A stretch of DNA of 14,439 nt from an uncultured Muribaculaceae bacterium (GTDB lineage: Bacteria > Bacteroidota > Bacteroidia > Bacteroidales > Muribaculaceae). A model generated the notes under the pieces. The model saw nothing but the letters and a program-made list of their open reading frames with translations. It had not been told where the DNA came from and searched no databases. The stretch is from NCBI GenBank assembly GCA_910583775.1, contig CAJTYD010000035.1:1-14439 (forward strand), in the 5' to 3' direction. This document shows positions 6,714-14,439 of the stretch, piece after piece. The position numbers and the translations under genes were made by a program. Each line of letters opens with the position of its first letter. Position 1 is the stretch's first letter.

Positions 6714-7541
6714 TTAAGGTTTAATATTTTCAAGAATCCTGCAGGCTGCCTCATAGCCGAGATTGACGTTCTTTCGAAGGTTCGACATATCGAAAGTCTT
6801 ACTTCTGGAAATTGTATCAGACATTATCGTATAGTCGCAAAGATTCATATCCTGCAACACATTCGCCTTGGCCATAAGCTGATAAGAACGCATCGCTATG
6901 TCGAGGATTGAATGGCGGTAAGTATAGTCTCTTCCCAGCGGGCTGCAGTTGCTGCCGAAAAGCACCTTGCAGTAATCACGTATCGCCCAGGCAGGGAGAT
7001 TACGCAACACACCGCCGTCAACATAATTGACACCGTTTATCCTAATAGGCTGAAACACGATAGGAATGCTGCATGACGCCATCACACGAGGCACTATCTC
7101 TCCTTTACACCAGCCTACCGAAGAACCCTTGTCGAAATTCGTGGCGCAGACTACGGTGGGAATATTAAGGTCCTCAAGATTCTTCACAGGCAGCCAGCTG
7201 TCAAGCAAAGAAGCGAATCGGTCGAGTTTCAGAAATCCCTGTCTGGGGATGGTCCATTCGGTGTAATCGGTAAACTTTGAGGAAAACGAAAAACACTCTA
7301 TCATATCGTTCGGAGTGAGACCGGACGCATACAACACAGCTGCGATCGATCCTGCTGACACACCCGACAGGATCTGTGGCTTTATTCCGTATTTCTCAAA
7401 TGCCGTAAGGACTCCTATATGAAAGAATCCTCTTGCTCCTCCCCCTCCGAATGCGATTCCATAGCGCGGAACTTTCCGTATCCCTATCATCTCGAGGATA
7501 CCCTCCACGCTTATTGAAACCTTTTTATCCAAAATTCCCAT
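6714..7541 (-). CDS. Patatin-like phospholipase (RssA/YchK type)
   Basis: This is a 275-residue serine lipid acyl hydrolase of the bacterial patatin family. The oxyanion-hole glycine loop GGGGARG is at 32-38, the nucleophile elbow GVSAG at 60-64 carries S62, and D175 in the DGG motif completes the Ser-Asp dyad. There is no signal peptide or obvious membrane span, so it is cytoplasmic or peripheral on the inner membrane. The likely substrates are phospholipid or lysophospholipid acyl esters, but that comes from the family and not from this sequence. The ATG at 7541 lies 7 bases after the tamB stop, with GAGG overlapping the gap, which suggests translational coupling. An internal Met at residue 17 would also keep the whole domain. 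Linkage to an envelope-assembly gene makes membrane lipid turnover a reasonable guess. Confidence 0.92.
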   Translation of the reverse strand: MGILDKKVSISVEGILEMIGIRKVPRYGIAFGGGGARGFFHIGVLTAFEKYGIKPQILSGVSAGSIAAVLYASGLTPNDMIECFSFSSKFTDYTEWTIPRQGFLKLDRFASLLDSWLPVKNLEDLNIPTVVCATNFDKGSSVGWCKGEIVPRVMASCSIPIVFQPIRINGVNYVDGGVLRNLPAWAIRDYCKVLFGSNCSPLGRDYTYRHSILDIAMRSYQLMAKANVLQDMNLCDYTIMSDTISRSKTFDMSNLRKNVNLGYEAACRILENIKP

Positions 7542-7551
7542 AATCCTCTTA
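7542..7551 (-). promoter_or_regulatory. Shine-Dalgarno site overlapping the tamB end
   Basis: The minus strand reads TAAGAGGATT directly before the patatin ATG. AAGAGG begins inside the tamB stop codon and its GAGG lies 3 bases from the start. Most other starts in this window lack such a site, so the junction suggests coupled translation of tamB and the lipase. The short spacing lowers confidence in its strength. Confidence 0.5.
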
Positions 7552-10500
7552 TTTGCTTTTATTCGAAACCTTCACCGAATCGGGATTCTGTTTCACTGTC
7601 TCCTCCTTATTAACATCTTTCCTCCTTTTTTTTCTTTTCAGGAAGGAGAAAGGATTATTGAAATCGTGGCGATATATCACGCCTATTCCCTGAGTAGTGA
7701 GCGAAGACTTCAGATAATAGTTCTGATCGTTGAAATGGTTATATGCCTTCAGACGCAGATCGCCGTTCTTCGACAAAAGATACTCGATGTCGAAATCTCC
7801 TACAAAAGTCGTCGTGGATGTCGTGCGGTCTCTGTAGCCGAAGTTTCCGTTGATAAGCAAACGGTTGTTGAGCAGCCGGGAGGAAAGGGCAAGGTCTACT
7901 TCCATATCGGAAAAATCGCCCTTATCGCTTCTGAACGACGGAGCCACGGTCAGTTTGTCAGTCAGCTGGCCTACGATATTAGTAAGCTGGGAAGACAAAG
8001 TCGATGAAGCTACCGATGCGAGTTCGTTTCCACTTCCCGATGTATTCATGTATTCAGGGGTATAGAATCGGTTGAGAGCCAGAAGATAGATGATCTGACG
8101 GTTAAGCATGTCATCGGTAGAGATGATGCTCTTCACCTTCCGCTCCACATCGCTGGTGAGTGTGGGGAGCGATATGTCAAAAGAAATCTCCGGGCTGCGC
8201 ATGTCGCCGTTGACCTGAAGAATGGCGTCGACGGGAACATTAGTCCGGTTGAGATCCCGGTCGGTAGAGAAACTCTTGTCGAGGTCCGAAAGATTCGTAT
8301 TCACACGGTATGCCGCCTTGATGTCGAGGATTCCCTGGAGAGGATCTCCGTTAAACGAAATCGAACTTCCCGAATTGATCTTGAAATCACGCAGGATCAG
8401 ATCCTGCAGACTGAAGTTGTAGTTGCCCTCGTCGAGAGTATATTTGCCATAAACCATCATCTCGTCGGAATCAGTGTCGTAGGCTACCTGCAGCGGGCCG
8501 CTTCCATATGCCACGATCTTGTCGCCCGCTACAGGATCCATCACGATCACTACCTTTGTGGCCTTCGTGATGTCTCCACGAAGATTCATGGTGAACAGAG
8601 TTGGCTTCTCGATAATCGGTGCCTGGACTTTTTTCTTGATTTCCTCAAGATCGACTTCTCCCTCAATCTCCTCAAGCTTTTCTTTCCTTTTATCACTGAA
8701 AGTCAGGAATGTGTAATCAGCGGCTGTCTGAGTCTCACTGAGCACGAAAGTGAATGTGGAGTTGGCAGCCGTCGAGACATCCATCTGGAGGCTTACCAGA
8801 CCGGGACGTCCCCTGAGGACACCGTTGCCGTTCACGAAAATAGTTCCATACCAGTCAGGATTGATTTTCGGATTGGTATCGAAGGCCAGAAGATTGCGGG
8901 CTCCGTTTATCTTGAACTCAAATTCAGGACGATGGAAATAATCATGCTTCAGATAACCTCCGAAATTGGCGGTATGTCCGAATTTATCATGAAGCGTGAA
9001 CGAAGGTATATTAATCAGGCCGGAAGTCATGATCACGGAATCGCTGCCATGATAGTAGACGTTTGTCTGGTCAACCTTTATGCTTATCGAATCGGCGTAT
9101 ATATTTCCGACAAGATCGATGTCCTTGAAGGTTCCGTAGAGTTTGGCCCTGCCGGAAGCCCTTCCCCCTACATCCGAAGTGAAACCGGACATAAACGGTT
9201 TCAGAAAACCGATATTCACCTTGTCGGCATCCATTATGAACGAGAGGGAATCACGCGTCACATAGACTCCTCCATAAACTTTCGCGCCTTTTCCGTCGCG
9301 TTCCCTTATGTCGGCGTTAATCGCCACCATTTTCTTCTCACTATCCCAATGGCTTTCGAGATTGCCGTCGCCGAGAATAGAGCCATTATAACTCATATCC
9401 TTGATAAAAAGATGATTGGTCTTCAGGACGGGGATTTTTGAGAATAGATTCGATGCCGAGAACTCCCCCGTAGCGAATCCGCCGAACGTGACATAATTTA
9501 TGTTAAGCGTGTTGAAAATATACGAAAGGTCGATGTCGGCAAGCGACACCTTGATCTCGTCATACTTCGAGGAGGAAGCAGTCCCCTCGATATCTACAAA
9601 CTGATCGTTATGCCAGATCCTGAGGTCTCTGACATCGGCGACATTATTCATGTATGAAACCGACGCTTTGTCAATTTTCCACTCCGCGCCGTTTATCTTG
9701 AAAGTAGAGGGAAGTATGGTCAGCGCTATGTCAGGAGTCTTACTGAAAGGATTTCTGGTTATTGTAGAAGTCAGATCCACTTTCCCTACAGCGCTCTTGT
9801 CCTTGACAAGCTGCCATGCAACATCGGTCGTAACATTGTTGTTGAAAGCGTTAAGCTTGATCTTGACATCGGCGTCGTCATTCTTAACCGGCATATTGAG
9901 AAGAAGATCAGCATTTATTCCAAAGGCCGCGCCAAGATTCCCCTTAAGGCTTACGTTCCTGATGACTTTTGATTTCCCCTGTAATAGAAAAGGAGCTTCG
10001 ACATTTATACGCCCTTTTGAATCCTCGATATTGAGATTCCCTGAAATCTCCACATCTGCAAGAGGCTTGAACGGCACACTGAAGAACGAGAAAACCTCAT
10101 CATCTGGTAAAATCCTGAAATTCCATGAAGCGGATTTAGGTTCAGATCCAGGGGAAACTTCATGAGGCAGAGATACTCCCGGGAAAACAGGATTTACAGG
10201 TCTTAATAAATTTGCAGGCTTATCGAAACTATGGATCTTCTGGGTCTGTCTTGATGCCACCAGATCCGGAATAGCGGAATGCACCGCTTCCGTCACCGAT
10301 GCCACAAGATCCTTAAATCTGAAATTGCCCTCAAGCGACCCTCTCAGAAAATCGCTGTCAATGATATATTTCTTTATGTTTTGTTCATTTTCAGAACGGA
10401 CTTCGATCTTTCGGATATTCATACCCTTTGATTCTTCCGAAAGGAAAGAAAGCGATTCAGCGCGCGCGAATCCTGTTACATTGTCAATATTATTACCTTT

Positions 10501-12189
10501 CAGACTTGCTTCAGCCTTACCGGAAAAGATATATCCGCGATATTTCGCAGGAATATTGAAAATCGAGGGATTAAACCTGCGGATGTCGGCAAATGCATAA
10601 AGTTCCGACTTATCGGCAGCTAACAGAATATCAGCAGTAGAGGTAAGAGATATTTCTTTATCGTCCATATCGACCTCGGCATGAAGATCCTTACCTTTCT
10701 TATTGGCCTTTGCCACCAGATTCTGCAGACGATAGCCATTGAAATCCACATATTCTATATCAACCTCGGCATCGCCGTCAATCTCCTTTCCAGACACCCT
10801 TATCTCGGCATTGCCGGAGAAAGAGGCGGAGCCGAGCTTGCCGTTTCCCGTTACCGACTGCAGATCAAGTTCTTCAGCCGAAAGATCAAGATCTGCGAGA
10901 AAATTTCTGGAATCGCTCCAGTTAAGATCTGAAACTACCGATAATTTTCCGGCATCGGTCTTTACCATAGCCTCGACCTCTCCGTTTTTATTAAAGAACG
11001 AGACAGCGCCCTCGGCCGAGACCTCGATCCGGCCAAGTCCCGCGATTTTTTGAGAGATACTCTCTCCGGGCAGCTTTGTAGAAAATGTCGATATGAGATC
11101 GTTGACATAACTTCCTTTTGTAAGCAGAGAAAACGACTCGAGCGAGATCTCTCTTTCCTTTGTGTCGGTCACATTCGAGATCTCAGATTCTAAACCTAAC
11201 GATAAATTATTGTCATCATCCCTAAGCAACAGATTGTTAAGTTTAATCGACGTTAGATTTCCCGAAAGAGACAAGTCAAGAACGAAAGTATTTTTTAATC
11301 GGCCTAAGACCGGCAGGAATGCCTTGAAATCCTCCGGAGTTATCCTGTTGCCTACAAGCTCGATATTATGATTACCCACCGACAGGGCCTCTTTAATTTC
11401 CCTGAATGAACTGAAGCTGAAAGAGATATCTGACGGGCGAATCTCGGTATCAGGTAATTTTATGACAAGATTCCGGGTGGATATGGACCGAGGGGTTATA
11501 TGCGTGAGAAGAGACAGTTTCTCGAGAGTAAAGCCGGATTTTTCGACAAATGAAAGTCTTCGGATATCAATCAGGAAATCATCGTTTTTTATTTGAGGCA
11601 ATGTAATGTCAGCTTTCAGATCATTTATTTTCAGGTGATTGAAATCCATTTTCTGCGGATTCCCGTCGGCCGGCACCCATCTTCTTGAAAAGCTGAGCGA
11701 TGAGCGGCGTATTACGATGTTATGCAGTTTGAGGTCGAATTTTGTAGGAGGTTTGTTTTTGTCCTTGGGCTTGAAGGCATCGATAATAAACTGAATGTTA
11801 AGCGGATCGTTCTTCTTCTGCTGCCAGACGTTTCCGTCGAGTCCGATAATCTCGGCGTATGTTATCTCTATTTTCTTGTCGTAGATAAGCCGCCAGAGAT
11901 GGATTCCGGCGCCGAGAGTCTCTATGGAGATGCATTTCTCCTTTTTAGGAGTGTATATTACTACATCCGACAGGCGGACCTCGTTGAATGGATGAATATC
12001 AAGGCTGCCTATCTTCACGTCGCTTTTAAGATATGTCGAAACGGCTTTCTCGGCTTTCTTCCTGACTACATTCTGCACGGATGGAATCGAGAGGAGCAGG
12101 TATATGCCTACATATAAAAATGCCACTATCATTATAGAGGCAAACAATATACTCCTGATTATCCTATAGCTATTTTTCCAGCCTGACAT
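7549..12189 (-). CDS. tamB: Translocation and assembly module protein TamB (AsmA-like, DUF490)
   Basis: This is a 1546-residue envelope protein of the AsmA-like superfamily. Such proteins span the periplasm as a long hydrophobic beta groove and move phospholipid, or help outer-membrane protein assembly with an Omp85 partner. Residues of about 9-36 form one N-terminal membrane helix, followed by the AsmA-type start (SVQNVVRKKAEKAV, then DVKIGSLDI). A long run of repeating beta strands follows. Around residues 650-700 is a Pro/Ser-rich linker. The TamB C-terminal DUF490 domain covers roughly 1060-1510 and ends in the Bacteroidota-typical GIGVIYRHDF block, then a basic, charged tail of about 30 residues. 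No BamA/TamA or TamL gene is in the window. It is first in a cluster with the patatin and GH13 genes and divergent from tsaD. The ATG at 12189 places ten residues before the helix, as expected. Confidence 0.93.
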   Translation of the reverse strand: MSGWKNSYRIIRSILFASIMIVAFLYVGIYLLLSIPSVQNVVRKKAEKAVSTYLKSDVKIGSLDIHPFNEVRLSDVVIYTPKKEKCISIETLGAGIHLWRLIYDKKIEITYAEIIGLDGNVWQQKKNDPLNIQFIIDAFKPKDKNKPPTKFDLKLHNIVIRRSSLSFSRRWVPADGNPQKMDFNHLKINDLKADITLPQIKNDDFLIDIRRLSFVEKSGFTLEKLSLLTHITPRSISTRNLVIKLPDTEIRPSDISFSFSSFREIKEALSVGNHNIELVGNRITPEDFKAFLPVLGRLKNTFVLDLSLSGNLTSIKLNNLLLRDDDNNLSLGLESEISNVTDTKEREISLESFSLLTKGSYVNDLISTFSTKLPGESISQKIAGLGRIEVSAEGAVSFFNKNGEVEAMVKTDAGKLSVVSDLNWSDSRNFLADLDLSAEELDLQSVTGNGKLGSASFSGNAEIRVSGKEIDGDAEVDIEYVDFNGYRLQNLVAKANKKGKDLHAEVDMDDKEISLTSTADILLAADKSELYAFADIRRFNPSIFNIPAKYRGYIFSGKAEASLKGNNIDNVTGFARAESLSFLSEESKGMNIRKIEVRSENEQNIKKYIIDSDFLRGSLEGNFRFKDLVASVTEAVHSAIPDLVASRQTQKIHSFDKPANLLRPVNPVFPGVSLPHEVSPGSEPKSASWNFRILPDDEVFSFFSVPFKPLADVEISGNLNIEDSKGRINVEAPFLLQGKSKVIRNVSLKGNLGAAFGINADLLLNMPVKNDDADVKIKLNAFNNNVTTDVAWQLVKDKSAVGKVDLTSTITRNPFSKTPDIALTILPSTFKINGAEWKIDKASVSYMNNVADVRDLRIWHNDQFVDIEGTASSSKYDEIKVSLADIDLSYIFNTLNINYVTFGGFATGEFSASNLFSKIPVLKTNHLFIKDMSYNGSILGDGNLESHWDSEKKMVAINADIRERDGKGAKVYGGVYVTRDSLSFIMDADKVNIGFLKPFMSGFTSDVGGRASGRAKLYGTFKDIDLVGNIYADSISIKVDQTNVYYHGSDSVIMTSGLINIPSFTLHDKFGHTANFGGYLKHDYFHRPEFEFKINGARNLLAFDTNPKINPDWYGTIFVNGNGVLRGRPGLVSLQMDVSTAANSTFTFVLSETQTAADYTFLTFSDKRKEKLEEIEGEVDLEEIKKKVQAPIIEKPTLFTMNLRGDITKATKVVIVMDPVAGDKIVAYGSGPLQVAYDTDSDEMMVYGKYTLDEGNYNFSLQDLILRDFKINSGSSISFNGDPLQGILDIKAAYRVNTNLSDLDKSFSTDRDLNRTNVPVDAILQVNGDMRSPEISFDISLPTLTSDVERKVKSIISTDDMLNRQIIYLLALNRFYTPEYMNTSGSGNELASVASSTLSSQLTNIVGQLTDKLTVAPSFRSDKGDFSDMEVDLALSSRLLNNRLLINGNFGYRDRTTSTTTFVGDFDIEYLLSKNGDLRLKAYNHFNDQNYYLKSSLTTQGIGVIYRHDFNNPFSFLKRKKRRKDVNKEETVKQNPDSVKVSNKSK

Positions 12190-12193
12190 ATTG

Positions 12194-12225
12194 CAAAATT
12201 AATAAAATTCGACAATACCGTCAAG
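12194..12225 (-). promoter_or_regulatory. Candidate tamB promoter very close to the start codon
   Basis: The minus strand has TAATTTTG (12201-12194), a full -7 match, and CTTG (12225-12222) 20 bases upstream, three of four bases of the -33 box. The -7 box ends only 4 bases before the ATG at 12189, so the transcript would start at or within a few bases of the start codon. Either the mRNA is nearly leaderless or the true promoter lies further up. Confidence 0.4.
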
Positions 12226-12293
12226 AATTTGGCCGTTTGTGATTCGAATGTGTTTCGATTTAACATTTAAATCTTCATATTGGGCCCATTTGT

Positions 12294-12324
12294 TTTGTTG
12301 TTAAAACGATTTTATTTAATTTTG
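12294..12324 (+). promoter_or_regulatory. tsaD promoter
   Basis: TTTG at 12294-12297 and TAATTTTG at 12317-12324 are 19 bases apart and match both Bacteroidota boxes exactly. The transcript would start near 12331, giving a leader of about 70 bases. The promoter rules out translation starting at 12324, supporting the ATG at 12402 for tsaD. Confidence 0.75.
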
Positions 12325-12354
12325 TGAATGGAGTTTTCAGATTTGTGAATGGAG
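12321..12354 (+). repeat. 13-base direct repeat overlapping the tsaD -7 box
   Basis: TTTGTGAATGGAG occurs at 12321-12333 and again at 12342-12354, exactly 21 bases apart. The first copy contains the end of the -7 element; the second is preceded by CAGA rather than TAAT, so it is a poor promoter. The spacing is two helical turns, as in tandem protein-binding sites, but a chance duplication is equally possible. Confidence 0.5.
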
Positions 12355-12401
12355 AATTCATAGACGATACGCTCCGTTTGATTAATCATAACGACTCAAG
12401 G

Positions 12402-13418
12402 ATGAGTGTAACAATACTTGGAATAGAATCATCATGCGACGACACATCGGCCGCAGTGATAACCGACGGTCTGTTGCGCAGCAACGTCATAGCGAGCCAG
12501 AAAGTCCACGAGGCATACGGCGGGGTGGTCCCCGAACTCGCCTCCAGAGCCCATCAGCAGAATATCGTGCCAGTTGTTTCCGAGGCAATCCGGCAGGCGG
12601 GAATCGACAGGTCGGAGATATCAGCCATCGCCTATACCCGCGGTCCCGGTCTTCTTGGCTCGCTGCTCGTGGGAACATCTTTCGCCAAAGGAATGGCGAT
12701 AGGTCTTGACATACCTCTTGTCGACGTCAATCATCTCCAGGCTCATGTCCTTTCGCATTTCATCAAAGTAAATGAAGACGACAGATCGCCCGAATTTCCT
12801 TTCCTTTGCCTTCTGATTTCGGGAGGCAATTCACAGATAATATATGTGAAGGAAATGAACGACATGCAGATTCTCGGAAAGACGATCGACGATGCGGCCG
12901 GAGAGGCATTCGACAAATGCGCCAAAGTGATGGGCCTCCCCTATCCCGGCGGCCCCCATATCGACAGACTCGCCAAAGAGGGCGATCCGTTGCGTTTCTC
13001 TTTCAGCAAGCCGCATATCCCCGGACTCGACTACTCTTTCAGCGGGCTCAAGACGTCGTTTCTTTATACGCTCAGGGATAATTTGAAAGAGGATCCGGAT
13101 TTCGTCAAGAACAACATTTCCGACCTTTGTGCGTCGCTTCAGAAAACAATTATAGATATATTGCTTGTTAAATTAAAGGCGGCCATTAAAGAGACCGGTG
13201 TAAAGGATGTGGCCATCGGAGGAGGCGTCTCGGCCAATTCCGGAGTAAGAGAGGCTGTTGAGAAACTATGCTCCGATATGGGAATCAGAGCGTGGATTCC
13301 GCCAAGATCATTCACCACCGACAACGCGGCCATGGTCGCAATCGCGGGATATTACAAATATCTCGACCATGAATACAGCAGTCTCGAACTGCCCCCGTTT
13401 GCAAGAGTAACAATATAG
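12402..13418 (+). CDS. tsaD: tRNA N6-adenosine threonylcarbamoyltransferase TsaD
   Basis: TsaD transfers the threonylcarbamoyl group from threonylcarbamoyl-AMP to A37 of ANN-decoding tRNAs (t6A), working with TsaB, TsaE and TsaC/YwlC in the cytoplasm. The protein has 338 residues, the usual length, and an ASKHA fold. The N-terminal ILGIESSCDDTSAAV block is at 5-19, GGVVPELASRAH at 40-51, and metal ligands H111 and H115 lie in NHLQAH. The nucleotide-binding SGGNS is at 140-144, GEAFDK at 167-172, IGGGVSAN at 272-279, and the C-terminal metal ligand D307 is in TTDNAAM. The open frame extends 26 codons upstream to 12324, but that segment overlaps the promoter and lacks family similarity, so I chose the ATG at 12402 (AAGG immediately precedes it). 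It is divergent from tamB and 10 bases ahead of the CinA-like gene. Confidence 0.97.
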   Translation: MSVTILGIESSCDDTSAAVITDGLLRSNVIASQKVHEAYGGVVPELASRAHQQNIVPVVSEAIRQAGIDRSEISAIAYTRGPGLLGSLLVGTSFAKGMAIGLDIPLVDVNHLQAHVLSHFIKVNEDDRSPEFPFLCLLISGGNSQIIYVKEMNDMQILGKTIDDAAGEAFDKCAKVMGLPYPGGPHIDRLAKEGDPLRFSFSKPHIPGLDYSFSGLKTSFLYTLRDNLKEDPDFVKNNISDLCASLQKTIIDILLVKLKAAIKETGVKDVAIGGGVSANSGVREAVEKLCSDMGIRAWIPPRSFTTDNAAMVAIAGYYKYLDHEYSSLELPPFARVTI

Positions 13419-13428
13419 TTTCCACAAT

Positions 13429-14226
13429 ATGGAATATTCCAAAGCTATGGGAAAGGATAAGAAAACAAAGGAACAGGAACATCGGGAAACCCGTCATGTA
13501 GTGATTTACGGCTATACGAAAGAGGAACTGTCAAACCTCATGAAGCATTTCGAGGCTCAGCTTCCCGATTTTGTCAAGATAACGATCGACAACAGCAACC
13601 TTGTCACCAATATCACGCTCACCGGCGTGAACTCCGGGCTTGAGTTGCTCAGATTCCAGATGAACAAGTATCAGCAGAATCTTCACGACATATTTTCAGA
13701 AGAACTGGTCACGACCGAAGACAAATCTCCCGCGCAGGTGCTGGGAGAGCTTCTTCTTGAGCGGGAGCTTACGGTCTCGTCGGCCGAAAGCTGCACAGGA
13801 GGCAACATAGCCCATAAGATAGTTCAGATTCCCGGGAGCTCCGCATATTTCTTAGGGAGTGTTGTCAGCTACAGCAACGACGTGAAAGCCGACATTCTCG
13901 GAGTGTCACGCAGCGACATCGACAGACACGGCGCCGTTTCGCGCGAGGTGGCCGAACAGATGGCCCGCGGCGTAAAGAAAATCATGAGGTCGAACTGCGC
14001 GATAGCCACAACCGGTATCGCCGGGCCCGAGGGAGGCTCGAGATTCAAGCCTGTGGGCACGGTATGGTTCGCCGTGATGTATAACGACAGGATCGTGAGC
14101 GAATGCATAAAGTTCGAAGGCGACAGGAATACTGTCATCGAAAGCGCAACCAACCACGGGCTCGTGATGCTTATAAACATTCTCCGCAACAATTATACTG
14201 TTCAGGAGGAAATAAATGATGAATAA
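13429..14226 (+). CDS. CinA C-terminal family protein, putative nicotinamide-nucleotide amidase, lacking the COG1058 domain
   Basis: The 265-residue product carries a complete CinA C-terminal domain at about 100-258. This domain deamidates NMN to nicotinate mononucleotide in pyridine-nucleotide salvage (PncC activity). AESCTGG at 119-125 holds the catalytic Ser S121, Y148 and K153 in VSYSNDVK match the Tyr/Lys spacing of the family, and TTGIAGPEGG at 194-203 is the conserved glycine loop. Full-length CinA is about 415 residues, with an N-terminal MoaB-like COG1058 domain and a small KH-like domain. Here residues 20-98 resemble only the KH-like linker (KITIDNSN...NITLTG), and the COG1058 part is missing. 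Nothing upstream encodes it, since tsaD ends 10 bases before. The start could also be M7 at 13447. It is probably co-transcribed with tsaD. The domain call is firm; the KH-like assignment is less so. Confidence 0.88.
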   Translation: MEYSKAMGKDKKTKEQEHRETRHVVIYGYTKEELSNLMKHFEAQLPDFVKITIDNSNLVTNITLTGVNSGLELLRFQMNKYQQNLHDIFSEELVTTEDKSPAQVLGELLLERELTVSSAESCTGGNIAHKIVQIPGSSAYFLGSVVSYSNDVKADILGVSRSDIDRHGAVSREVAEQMARGVKKIMRSNCAIATTGIAGPEGGSRFKPVGTVWFAVMYNDRIVSECIKFEGDRNTVIESATNHGLVMLINILRNNYTVQEEINDE

Positions 14227-14273
14227 TTTCAAATTTGCAAATAATTGAGGATTAAACCAATAGTTAAATTTGC

Positions 14274-14308
14274 GCAAAAAAGGCTAAAAATTTTCGAGAT
14301 TTTTTTGC
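14274..14308 (+). terminator. Weak A/T-rich hairpin after the CinA-like gene
   Basis: GCAAAAAA (14274-14281) is the reverse complement of TTTTTTGC (14301-14308), with an A/T-rich loop that can partly fold. The stem has little GC, so termination is doubtful. It is the only hairpin of note between this gene and the tRNA promoter. Confidence 0.25.
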
Positions 14309-14315
14309 TCAAAGA

Positions 14316-14347
14316 TTTGCAGGATTCAAAAAAAGGTTATAACTTTG
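14316..14347 (+). promoter_or_regulatory. tRNA-Gly promoter
   Basis: TTTG at 14316-14319 and TAACTTTG at 14340-14347 lie 20 bases apart, an exact match to the Bacteroidota -33/-7 pattern. The transcript would start near 14353, giving a 5' leader of about 37 bases for RNase P to remove. Confidence 0.75.
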
Positions 14348-14389
14348 CATCGCAATTCGGGAAAGCAACCTCCCCCCGAGCCAACAAAT

Positions 14390-14439
<50 letters not shown>

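Noticed and set aside
8932..9441. 169-codon plus-strand frame inside tamB, and similar frames at 9650-10165 and 10739-11053
   Set aside because: These are shadows of tamB codon usage, with no domain, start signal or plausible composition.
12324..12401. 26-codon N-terminal extension of tsaD
   Set aside because: It would begin within the promoter -7 box and precedes the family's conserved start (MSVTILGIESS).
14265..14272. TAAATTTG as a second promoter upstream of the tRNA
   Set aside because: The nearest upstream TTTG is 27 bases away, outside the 19-21 range, while 14316-14347 is an exact match closer to the gene.

Overview
The window looks like an ordinary chromosomal segment from the Bacteroidales, possibly Muribaculaceae or a relative. 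The support is threefold. The promoter-like sites fit the Bacteroidota consensus (TTTG, 19-21 bases, TAnnTTTG), and Shine-Dalgarno sites are mostly absent. The proteins are of Bacteroidota type: a TamB ending in the family's characteristic C-terminal block, and a GTGD-repeat DUF2807 protein. Base composition is moderate. Family-level placement is inference.

Layout. Bases 1-235 hold an intergenic region with a possible start of a divergent minus-strand gene running off the left edge. On the plus strand, a secreted zinc metallopeptidase of family M13 (236-2278) is followed by a perfect 26-base palindrome. Next is an exported DUF2807 protein (2343-3794) that combines a GTGD-repeat beta-helix-like domain, a charged coiled coil and a basic tail. 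A strong bidirectional terminator (3841-3885) separates it from the convergent prs gene (PRPP synthetase, 3925-4869, minus). A minus-strand cluster follows, transcribed right to left: tamB (12189-7549), a patatin-like lipase (7541-6714) and a cytoplasmic GH13 glucan hydrolase (6677-4986). Divergent from tamB is tsaD (12402-13418, t6A tRNA modification), with a near-consensus promoter, followed 10 bases later by a short CinA/PncC-type gene (13429-14226). The window ends inside a tRNA-Gly(GCC) gene with its own promoter.

How the genes relate. The tamB-patatin junction (7 bases, SD overlapping the tamB stop) suggests coupled expression of an envelope lipid/protein transport factor and a lipid hydrolase. 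The amylase is 36 bases further on and may simply be co-transcribed. tsaD and the CinA-like gene form a two-gene housekeeping operon. prs is probably a single-gene unit with a palindrome in its leader.

I found no mobile element, CRISPR array, phage or defence cassette, and nothing that clearly amounts to a new system. The points most worth a second look are the DUF2807 architecture, the CinA homologue without its N-terminal COG1058 domain, the tamB-patatin coupling, and several palindromic or duplicated leader elements.
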